64,000 nt of DNA, from NCBI RefSeq assembly GCF_035987325.1, contig NZ_CP108488.1:558001-622000 (forward strand). The letters run 5' to 3'. The DNA comes from Streptomyces sp. NBC_01244. GTDB lineage: Bacteria; Actinomycetota; Actinomycetes; Streptomycetales; Streptomycetaceae. This document shows, piece by piece, positions 8,839-15,752 of this stretch. The number at the start of each line of letters is the position of its first letter. Position 1 is the first letter of the stretch. The notes under the pieces are model-generated. The model was not told where the DNA came from and ran no database searches. It worked only from the letters and a program-made list of their open reading frames with translations. Both the position numbers and the translations under genes were made by a program.

Positions 8839-9576
8839 TCAGCCCGGCGTCTGACACAGGACCAGGGAAACGAAGCCCCAGGAGTCCCGATAGGTGCGCA
8901 GCCATTCGGTGCGGCGGTCCGTGGCTGTCGCCAGCACGTGCGCGCTGTCCGGATCGGCGGGGTGGTCCACGGCCCAGGAGGCCAGTGACCCCCAGCAGGC
9001 CCATTCGTAATCGTCCAGTTCGCGGCGGGTGCTGACGTGCCCGTGGACGGGAGTCCAGCCGTCGGCGACGACCTGGTCCACGGTGGTCGCCAGGTCGGCC
9101 AGGTCCCCGAACATCTCGACGGCCTCCGGGGACGGGGAGCGGTCCCAGAATCCCTCGCCGATCAGGACCCGCCCGCTCGGAGTCAGATGCTTGCGTGCCG
9201 CCGCGAGGGTGGGCAGCAGACCGCCGAAGGCATGTGTGGCCCCGACGCTGAGCACCAGGTCGAACGGCTCCGGGGAGGCGAAGTCCGCGGCCTCCTGGTG
9301 GTGGAGGACCAGGCGCTCTTCGACCCCGAGGCGGCCCGCTGCCTGCCGGGCCTCTGCCAGAGCGTCCTCGGAGATGTCGACGCCCTCGGCGTGCAGGTCC
9401 GGTCGGGTGGCCAGGGCGCGCAGGAGCCACTCCCCGCCGCCGCACCCAAGGTCGAGCACCCGCTCGTCGCCGGACGGGAGGCCCCGTTCCAGGAGCCGGC
9501 GTACCGAGTCGTCGTCGAGCGGGGACTTTATCGGGTGGTCGCGATGGGCGATCCCGGAGATCTGTTCACGGTTCAC
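8839..9576 (-). CDS. Class I SAM-dependent methyltransferase
   Basis: 245 aa from GTG at 9576 (VNREQISGIAHRDHPIKSP), a start typical of this Streptomyces family; the frame is open further upstream, with an ATG at 9612 as alternative. The SAM-binding motif I is VLDLGCGGGEW, followed by EGVDIS (acidic loop) and FDLVLSVGATHAFGG. C-terminal WACWGSLASWA and RDSWGFVSLVL segments are characteristic of the subgroup. Substrate is unknown. Convergent with the DUF4230 gene. Confidence 0.82.
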   Translation of the reverse strand: MNREQISGIAHRDHPIKSPLDDDSVRRLLERGLPSGDERVLDLGCGGGEWLLRALATRPDLHAEGVDISEDALAEARQAAGRLGVEERLVLHHQEAADFASPEPFDLVLSVGATHAFGGLLPTLAAARKHLTPSGRVLIGEGFWDRSPSPEAVEMFGDLADLATTVDQVVADGWTPVHGHVSTRRELDDYEWACWGSLASWAVDHPADPDSAHVLATATDRRTEWLRTYRDSWGFVSLVLCQTPG

Positions 9577-9751
9577 GGGCGCAGCTTGCCAGCCCCCGGA
9601 GGCAACGCGCATCCCGATTTCGATCACGGAATCGAACGTCCGAGAATGGCCGATCCCCGGCTGCCGCGCCCCGCACGATCGGTCCCGGTGGATCTCCACG
9701 GCGCGCGCGGGCGCGCAAGTACCGCGCCGGACAGGGAGCTTGGACGTTGTC

Positions 9752-9783
9752 GGACGTGGGCGTGGGCGTGGACGTGGACGTGG
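9752..9783. repeat. Hexamer microsatellite (GTGGGC/GTGGAC), about five units
   Basis: GGACGTGGGCGTGGGCGTGG continues as further GACGTG units up to 9783. It lies just before the damaged 5' end of the isopropylmalate-synthase-like pseudogene. Similar hexamers occur at 10347-10383, 40281-40370 and 42761-42820. Confidence 0.85.
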
Positions 9784-9808
9784 TACCGAGTCGGCCGGGG
9801 CCGGACGC

Positions 9809-10773
9809 GTCGGGCTGTTCGAGGACTCGGCGCGGGACGGCGCACAGGCGAAGACCTTGATGAGTGCCGGCTTCCGGGTGCGGGCAGGAATTCGAGGCGA
9901 CCCGGCAAGTCGCCCTGGAGGCGCAGGAATCGGTGAGTCCGTCCGCGATCTGCCGGGGCACGGTGGAGGACGTACGGCTGGCGCTGGGCGCGGTACGCGG
10001 TGCGGCGCACGGGCGGATCATGGTGATCGTGGCCGCCTCGGAAGCCACGGCCCGTGCCCTGGTGCACACGGACGCCCGTACGGCCCTGGACCGGGGCCTG
10101 GACGTGGTCAAGGAGGCCGTGGACCGCGCGGGGGGCACGGCGGTGGACGTGTGCCTGGTGGACGCGCCGCGCGCGGACCACGCCTTGGTGGCCGAGTACG
10201 CCGGCCGGATGACGGCTCAGGGCGCGGCCACGATCGTACTGGCCGATACGGTCGGCGACCTGTTGCCCGGCCAGACCCGGGACCTCTTCCGGCGGGTCGC
10301 GGCCGGCGCCGGTCAGGACACGGTCCTGGTCTCGCACCTCCACAACGACCTCGGCCTCGGCCTCGACCTCGACCTCGGCCTCGCGAACACCCTGGCCGCC
10401 CTGGAGAGCGGGGCACGGGTCGCGGCCTGTTCCTGGCTGGGCATGGCCGAGCGCAGTGGCATGGTCGCCACCGAGCAACTGCTCTTCCTCCTCGCGCACG
10501 ACCCGGCCAAGGCCGCGCACGTCCTGGGGCCCGACTGCGAGCCGTGGTGGACGCGGCCCGATCTGACGCGGCTGCCGGGCATCGCCCGGATGGTGTCCGC
10601 GGAGACCGGGGTGCCGCTCACCGTCACCACTCCGATCGTGGGCACCGGGGCCGCCACGATCTCCACCGGAACCCCCTTCACGCACCCGCACGCCTTCCAG
10701 CCCTACGACCCCGAGCACCACCTGGGCCTCGCACCGACCGTGGTGCTGACCCACCTCGCCAGCCGGCGCGCAC
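9809..10773 (+). pseudogene. 2-isopropylmalate/homocitrate-synthase-like gene, broken
   Basis: Homology to the DRE-TIM acyltransferase family is clear but spread over two frames. A first piece (GLFEDSARDGAQAKTLMSAG) with the DxxRDGxQ metal/substrate motif ends near 9885; the body continues in another frame with QEFEATRQVALEAQ, SHLHNDLG (HxH metal ligands) and ACSWLGMAERSG. About 25 residues appear to be missing at the frame change. There is also an in-frame 6-residue expansion (DLDLGL) coded by hexamer repeats after HNDLGLGL. The 3' end stops abruptly after THLASRR, where the sequence runs into a Sua5-like fragment in a third frame. No start codon is evident before GLFEDS. Probably inactive. 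Confidence 0.7.
10347..10383. repeat. Hexamer repeat inside coding sequence (GGCCTC/GACCTC)
   Basis: Six hexamer units code for (D/G)L repeats directly after the HND metal-binding motif of the synthase-like pseudogene. Family members as I recall them read HNDLGLGLANTL, so the DLDLGL segment looks like an 18-bp slippage insertion. Confidence 0.75.
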
Positions 10774-11358
10774 TGCCCCCTCACCTACGTCGTCGCCGCC
10801 ACCACTCCCGGCGCCGTCAACGGCGCGAAGGGTCGCCCCACCGGTCAGGAGGTCGCCCTGTGGGTCCACGACGACGCCGTCTGGGGCGACCTCGGCACGG
10901 AACTGGCCCTGCCACCGGCCGCGCTCCGCACCGCGTTCGCCCTGCTGCGCGACGAGCTGGTCACGCTGGTGGTGCCCGTACGCGCGGACGCGTGGCCGTC
11001 GCCCTGGACCGGACCCGCCCTGCGCGACGGCCACCTCCTGCTGTTCGGCGCACACTGGCGGCCGCTGTCCCCGCTGCTGACGGGCTTTCCGCGGCTCTGC
11101 GTCAGCAGCGTCAACCGGACGGGGCGGCCACCGGCGGACACGGCGGCCCGTGCGACGGCGATGTTCGGGCCCGGCATCCCGGTCGTCGACGCCGACGCGC
11201 TGCGCCACCCCGGCACCCCCCACGCGGCCACCACCATGCTGCGCATCGGCTCCGGCGGGGACCTGGCCCTCGTCCGGCGCGGAGCCCAGGACCGGGCACA
11301 CGGCCCCGATCCGGACCTCTACCTGGCACGCCTGCGGGCGGCGCAGGGCGGCAGGTGA
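10774..11358 (+). pseudogene. Sua5/YrdC-like domain fragment without a start
   Basis: The frame from 10780 encodes LTYVVAATTPGAVNGAKGRP, then LLFGAHWRPLSPLL, RLCVSSVNRTGRPPA and a late RIGSGGDLALVRRGAQD: the KGRP and SSxNxTGxP signatures of the YrdC/Sua5 fold, which binds ATP and threonine/bicarbonate in threonylcarbamoyl-AMP synthesis. A stop at 10747 and no ATG or GTG before 10969 mean the N-terminus has no start codon. A one-base change in the C run at 10775-10780 would fuse it to the preceding synthase-like frame. It is a paralogue-type domain, not the essential Sua5, and is probably decayed. Confidence 0.6.
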
Positions 11359-11364
11359 CGCCGG

Positions 11365-12450
11365 TCAGCCCCCGCGCACTCCTTCCAGACGCCCGACCCG
11401 CCCCTTCTCCCCCGCCGCCCAGCAGCCGCCGTCCGGTGTGCAGGTGACCGTGTCGAACGAGCCCGGGTCGAGCGTTCGCCAGGTGCGGCCGCCGTCCCGG
11501 GTCACGTCCGTGCCCGTCGGACCCACCGCCAGGGCCGTGCCGCCGCCGTACGGGAACCAGGCCGCGCCCGACCGGTAGGCCGGCGGCGGGGTGGAGGACG
11601 GGCTCCAGGTGCGGCCCGCGTCCGAGGTCACCGCCCCGGCCCGCGGGGAGGCCTGCCCGGTGCGGTAGTCGCCGCCGACCGCGAGGCCCCTCGTACGACC
11701 CTTGAAGGCGAGGGCGAAGACGCCGCGCGCCGGGTCACCCGCGGGGAGGGTGGAGTCGGCGACCCGCCAGGTCAGGCCGCGGTCCGCGGAGTGGAGCACC
11801 CGCGCGACCGGGCCCCCGCCGGTCGCCAGCCACACGTCGCGCGGTCCGGCGGAGACCAGGCACTGGCCGCTCGCCGCGAAGCCCGCCTCTCCCGGCAGCG
11901 CGTCCGGCATCCCGGCGTTCGGCAGCACCCGCCAGCTCCGGCCGCCGTCGTCCGTGGCCAGGATCCGGAACTTGCCGTCCACCGGGTCGCTCATCGCGAG
12001 CCCGTGGCGGGAGTCGAAGAAGGTGAGGCAGTCGTAGAAGGCCCGCGGGTCGGGGTTGCGGAAGGTCTCCGTCCACGTGGCGCCGCCGTCCTCGGTGCGC
12101 AGCACCCTGGAGGCCTCGCCCTCGCCGATGGACAGGGCCACCGCGCGCCGCCCGTCGAAGGCCTCGATGTCCCGCAGCTCCAGCCCCTCCGCGACGGCTC
12201 CCGGCGGCGAGACGTCGCGCCAGCTGCGACCGCCGTCCGCGGTGCGCAGTACGGTCCCCTTCGAGCCGGCCACCCAGGCCGTGGACCGGCTCACGGCCGC
12301 CAGCCCCCGGAAGCGGGCGTCCTTGCCGGTCTCCTTCAGTGCCCAGCGCGCATCCCGGAGGTCCCGCGCCCCGTCCGCGGCCTGCGCCGGGGCGGCCACC
12401 ACCCCCAGCAGCAGGGCCGCCGCGCACATGCCAACTCCCAGAAGTCTCAT
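11365..12450 (-). CDS. Secreted BNR/YCF48-like beta-propeller protein
   Basis: 361 aa from ATG 12450 (MRLLGVGMCAAALLLGVVAAPAQA signal peptide). The mature part has repeated propeller blades with the Asp-box pattern S/T-x-D-x-G-x-T/S-W: TADGGRSWRD, TEDGGATWTE, TDDGGRSWRV, SADRGLTWRV, TSDAGRTWSP, TRDGGRTWRT. Proteins of this type are annotated as oxidoreductases or photosystem-assembly-like proteins without proven function in actinomycetes. The -10 box TAGCTT lies 8 nt upstream of the ATG with no ribosome site, which suggests leaderless expression. An in-frame upstream ATG at 12504 is disfavoured because it would bury the signal peptide. Confidence 0.85.
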   Translation of the reverse strand: MRLLGVGMCAAALLLGVVAAPAQAADGARDLRDARWALKETGKDARFRGLAAVSRSTAWVAGSKGTVLRTADGGRSWRDVSPPGAVAEGLELRDIEAFDGRRAVALSIGEGEASRVLRTEDGGATWTETFRNPDPRAFYDCLTFFDSRHGLAMSDPVDGKFRILATDDGGRSWRVLPNAGMPDALPGEAGFAASGQCLVSAGPRDVWLATGGGPVARVLHSADRGLTWRVADSTLPAGDPARGVFALAFKGRTRGLAVGGDYRTGQASPRAGAVTSDAGRTWSPSSTPPPAYRSGAAWFPYGGGTALAVGPTGTDVTRDGGRTWRTLDPGSFDTVTCTPDGGCWAAGEKGRVGRLEGVRGG

Positions 12451-12546
12451 GGCGCCGGAAGCTAACGCACCCCGGATTCGGCGTCCAGGGCGCCTCCCGG
12501 CCACCCGCCTCCCCTCGGATCCGGCCGCCGAAGCCGTGTTGCGGCT

Positions 12547-13257
12547 CTAGAGCAGCCCTCGATGGGTCCGGTACACCCGCAACTGCGCGACCTCGTAGGA
12601 CAGCTCCGTGACCCCGGGCTCCGGTGCCGGGTGGTACCTGCCCGCGCAGACCGAGAGATTGACGATGAGGTAGGCGGACCAGCGGCGGCCCACTCCCCTG
12701 CCGTCGCTGAAGACCCGGTCGCCGTTGACCCACCAGACGACCGACCCCTTCCCGAACTCGACCTTCAGGTCGATCCACGCTCCGGGCCGGACCGCCGGGT
12801 CACGGTGGTAGCGGTGCGCCTCCCGGACGTGGTTGGAGAGTTCGAGGAGGTCAGGGTTGTCGGGGTGGTACTCGAAGACGTCGATCTCCTGGCCGCCGTC
12901 GCGCCAGGTCCAGATGGCGGGCCAGGCGCCGACCTGCACGGGCAGTTTGACCCGGGCCTCCAGCACGTCTCCGGTGCGCACTTCGAAGCCTTCGTCGCTG
13001 CCCTCGGTGGTGAGCAGGCCGCTGTCCCAGTCGCCGTCGGGGCGCGGTGTCGCACGGAAGACCCCGCCGCGGCTGTAGGCGGGGTCTTCGGTGAGGTGGT
13101 CCAGCTTGTTGTCGCCCGGGTTGACCGGGCCGCCGTCGGGATACGCCCACGAGTGGCCGGCGATCCACTGGGTGGGAGAGGCGAAGTCGGCGGTGAAGAC
13201 GGGAGTCCGGCGCGGGCGGGGCAGGAGCCGCAGCCGTTCGATCATGTCCGAGAGCAT
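12547..13257 (-). CDS. GH16-like beta-glucanase-fold protein without signal peptide
   Basis: 236 aa. The concanavalin-like fold of family 16 is indicated by AWPAIWTWRDGGQEIDVFEYH around residues 112-132, which contains the ExDxxE catalytic motif (nucleophile and acid/base glutamates in EIDVFE), and by the C-terminal YLIVNLSV segment. GH16 enzymes hydrolyse beta-1,3 or beta-1,4 glucans, agarose or carrageenan. Most are secreted, but here no signal peptide is visible, so the protein may be cytoplasmic or exported otherwise. ATG at 13257 or 13245 could start; neither has a strong ribosome site. Confidence 0.78.
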   Translation of the reverse strand: MLSDMIERLRLLPRPRRTPVFTADFASPTQWIAGHSWAYPDGGPVNPGDNKLDHLTEDPAYSRGGVFRATPRPDGDWDSGLLTTEGSDEGFEVRTGDVLEARVKLPVQVGAWPAIWTWRDGGQEIDVFEYHPDNPDLLELSNHVREAHRYHRDPAVRPGAWIDLKVEFGKGSVVWWVNGDRVFSDGRGVGRRWSAYLIVNLSVCAGRYHPAPEPGVTELSYEVAQLRVYRTHRGLL

Positions 13258-13428
13258 GCGGGATATCTGCCCGCCAGAATTCCCCGCACACCCGAATCCT
13301 CACCCACTGCAACGCTTCGGGCACTCTGTGTTCCGACTGGGCGGCCTGCTCCTATGGTCAGATCCAACTCCCGGCACGTAAGGTCCCCTTATAGTCATCA
13401 GCCATTACCAGTCAGGGGGCGGGCCGCG

Positions 13429-14094
13429 ATGCCGGACACCAGGATCAGCAAGCTCGTGCAGATGTGGATCAGCGGCTGGGTCGTCTCCCGCGGCAGCTCG
13501 GACCCGATCGACGAGCCGTGGGGGTGGACGATCGACGTCGGGCAGCCCCGGCACGTCGCCCGGCACGTGCTCCCGGAGCCCTCCGAGGCCGATGTGCGCA
13601 AGATCGTGGCCGAGACCAGTGCGCCGGGAACCTGGCTGAAGCTGTTCGCCGAGGACCAGACGGTCCTGCCCTGGGTCGGGCCGGGCTGGCGGCTCGACGG
13701 TCCGGGCTTCCTGATGACCTGCAACCTCGCACCGGAGAGCCCTGAGGTGCCGGCCGGTTACACACTCACCCGCTGGACCCGGGGCGGCGTCAGCCGGGTG
13801 CTGGTCCGCACCCTCGACGGGCACTTCGCCGCCCGCGGACAGATTGCCCATGCCGGCTCCCGCGCCGGCGCCCATGCCGTGGTCGACCAGGTCGCGACCG
13901 CCGACGAGCACCGGCGCAAGGGCCTCGGCGGCCTGGTGATGCGCACCCTGCAGAACACCGCGTACGAGGCCGGCGCGAGGACCGGCGTCCTGGTCGGAAC
14001 GCCCGACGGTCGGGCGCTCTACTCCGCGCTGGGCTGGACCGCGCACGCCCCGATGGCGAGCCTCTGGTACGAGCCCTCGGATGCCGCGCAGTGA
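13429..14094 (+). CDS. GNAT-family N-acetyltransferase
   Basis: 221 aa, ATG 13429 after CAGGGGGCGGG. The C-terminal half has the acetyl-CoA binding pattern VVDQVATADEHRRKGLGGLVM (R/Q-x-x-G-x-G/A as RRKGLGG) and a final GWTAHAPMASLWYEP. The N-terminal half is a less conserved substrate domain. GNAT enzymes transfer acetyl from acetyl-CoA to amines; substrate unknown. A TATAGT -10-like box at 13390-13395 may be its promoter. Its stop codon lies in the first unit of a 13-bp tandem repeat. Confidence 0.8.
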   Translation: MPDTRISKLVQMWISGWVVSRGSSDPIDEPWGWTIDVGQPRHVARHVLPEPSEADVRKIVAETSAPGTWLKLFAEDQTVLPWVGPGWRLDGPGFLMTCNLAPESPEVPAGYTLTRWTRGGVSRVLVRTLDGHFAARGQIAHAGSRAGAHAVVDQVATADEHRRKGLGGLVMRTLQNTAYEAGARTGVLVGTPDGRALYSALGWTAHAPMASLWYEPSDAAQ

Positions 14095-14127
14095 GCTGAG
14101 GCAATGAGCTGAGGCAATGAGCTGAAG
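14092..14127. repeat. 13-bp tandem repeat at a stop codon (2.8 units)
   Basis: TGAGCTGAGGCAA is repeated twice fully and once partly. The first TGA is the stop codon of the GNAT gene, so the duplication adds further TGA triplets downstream. Likely replication slippage. Confidence 0.85.
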
Positions 14128-14141
14128 GGGCGCCGCGGAAG

Positions 14142-14864
14142 TCAGGTGATGCCCACGGTGTACGCCGCCCGGTAGCCGGACGCGTCCGGTGACGGGGTCA
14201 GGGTCGTCGCGGCGCCCGAGTCCCGGTAGCGGCTGTCGCGGGTGTTGGGGTGGGCCGGGGCCCGGCGGCGGGCGTAGGGCTGGAGCTCGTACACGCGCAC
14301 CAGGAGTTCCTCGGGGAAGAAGAACTGCGAGGTCGTCTCGGTGTGCCGGTCGGGGCGCACCTTGAAGTGGATGTGCGGCGCCAGCCCCCGGTACCAGCCC
14401 GGCACGATGGTGCGGAAGGTGCAGCGCCCGGCGGCGTCCGTGAGCTGGGTGCCGCGGAAGAAGGTGTCCTTACCGGTGGAGTAGGTGCCCGAGGGGTCCG
14501 CGTGCCAGACGTCGACGGCGGCCCCGGCTACCGGTCGACAGCCGGCCGGTACCCGGACCACGGTCAGGTCCAGGCGGAACGGCACGCCGGCCATGCCTTC
14601 CGTGATGTCGGACCGGACCCGGTCCAGGTCCAGGTAGTACGGGCCCTCGCCCGACTCCGTGGTCAGTACGCACGCCGGAGCGGACGATCCAGCCCCGGTC
14701 GCGGTCCCGGTTCCGGTCGGGGGCGCGGGGGCCTGAGGCAGGCCTGCCGCCCCCCGAGTGGTGGCCGGACCCGAGCAGGCCGCCGCGAAGGCGGCGGCTC
14801 CGGCCGATCCGGCGGCCAGCAGGAGTGTGCGGCGGCTGGTCCGGGAGTTGCCGTTCTCCGTCAT
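14142..14864 (-). CDS. Intradiol ring-cleavage dioxygenase, predicted Tat lipoprotein
   Basis: 240 aa, ATG 14864 with GAGGGGTG upstream. The N-terminus has a twin-arginine motif (SRRTLLLAAG) and a lipobox-like FAAACS, predicting a Tat-exported lipoprotein on the outer face of the membrane. The catalytic domain has EGPYYLD, a Tyr ligand, and the canonical PGWYRGLAPHIHFKV stretch with Tyr and two His iron ligands of catechol/protocatechuate dioxygenases, which use Fe(III) to cleave catechols between the hydroxyls. It is shorter than classical catechol dioxygenases and lacks their N-terminal dimer helices, typical of the secreted actinomycete group. A Thr/Gly-rich linker (TGTGTATGAG) follows the lipobox. 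Confidence 0.87.
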   Translation of the reverse strand: MTENGNSRTSRRTLLLAAGSAGAAAFAAACSGPATTRGAAGLPQAPAPPTGTGTATGAGSSAPACVLTTESGEGPYYLDLDRVRSDITEGMAGVPFRLDLTVVRVPAGCRPVAGAAVDVWHADPSGTYSTGKDTFFRGTQLTDAAGRCTFRTIVPGWYRGLAPHIHFKVRPDRHTETTSQFFFPEELLVRVYELQPYARRRAPAHPNTRDSRYRDSGAATTLTPSPDASGYRAAYTVGIT

Positions 14865-15092
14865 ACGCACCCCTCGCGCGCTTCTGGGGCCGTCATGGGC
14901 GGACGGCCACCGGCCGCGCCCACCGTGCCGGACCGCGGGGGCCCGGCACGGTACCGACACGCCTCGGGGCCCCGCGATGGGGCGCACGAGCCTCTCGGGT
15001 CCGCTGATCGGATGACCCGCACGGCGTTTCTCCCCCGGGCGGAGCGGGACACCGGTATCAAGATCCGGTCCCTGCTCTTGGATTGGAACCCC

Positions 15093-15731
15093 ATGCTCTC
15101 GAACGTTCTCCGCGTGGCCGCCGGCGCCGCACTCGCCGCCGGGCTGGTCACCGGGCCCGCGGGGCCGGCCTCGGCCGCCGCCACCTGTGCGTACACGCCG
15201 GACGGAAAGGCGGCCGGGAGCGTGGGGACTCCGCCCGGGGATGTGAGCCGTCTGCGGCCGTACGCGGCCACGCTCCGCACCAACCACGGCGACGTGGTCT
15301 TCGAAGCCCTTACGGCGAAGGCGCCGTGCACCACGAACTCCTTCGCGTACCTGGCCGGCCGGAAGTACTTCGACGGGACCACGTGCCACCGTCTCACCAC
15401 CGCCGGCATCTTCGTCCTGCAGTGCGGGGACCCCACCGGTACCGGCTCGGGCGGACCCGGCTACCGCTTCGGGGACGAGAACCTGACGGGCGCCGTCTAT
15501 CCGGCCGGTACGGTCGCCATGGCGAACGCGGGGCCGGGAACCAACGGCAGCCAGTTCTTCCTCGTCCACGAGGACTCCCGGCTGCCCCCGGCCTACACCC
15601 CGTTCGGCAGGATCACCCGGAACGCGCACGTGCTGGACGAGATCGCGAGGAAGGGGACCAAGCACGGCGGGGGCGACGGAGCACCCAAGCAGGAGGTGAT
15701 CGTCAACTCCGTCGGAATCGCTGCCCGGTAG
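15093..15731 (+). CDS. Secreted cyclophilin-type peptidyl-prolyl isomerase
   Basis: 212 aa. ATG 15093 gives a clear Sec signal (NVLRVAAGAALAAGLVTGPAGPASAAA). The cyclophilin domain contains TNHGDVVFEAL, NSFAYLAGRKYFDGTTCHRL, GPGYRFGDE, GTVAMANAGPGTNGSQFF and YTPFGRI, the normal bacterial PPIase pattern including the FF and A/G active-site residues, although the usual F-x-R H of the FHR motif is here CHRL. It catalyses proline isomerisation in exported proteins. Divergent from the dioxygenase gene across about 230 bp. Confidence 0.93.
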   Translation: MLSNVLRVAAGAALAAGLVTGPAGPASAAATCAYTPDGKAAGSVGTPPGDVSRLRPYAATLRTNHGDVVFEALTAKAPCTTNSFAYLAGRKYFDGTTCHRLTTAGIFVLQCGDPTGTGSGGPGYRFGDENLTGAVYPAGTVAMANAGPGTNGSQFFLVHEDSRLPPAYTPFGRITRNAHVLDEIARKGTKHGGGDGAPKQEVIVNSVGIAAR

Positions 15732-15752
15732 ACGGCCCGCGGCCGGGGGTCC

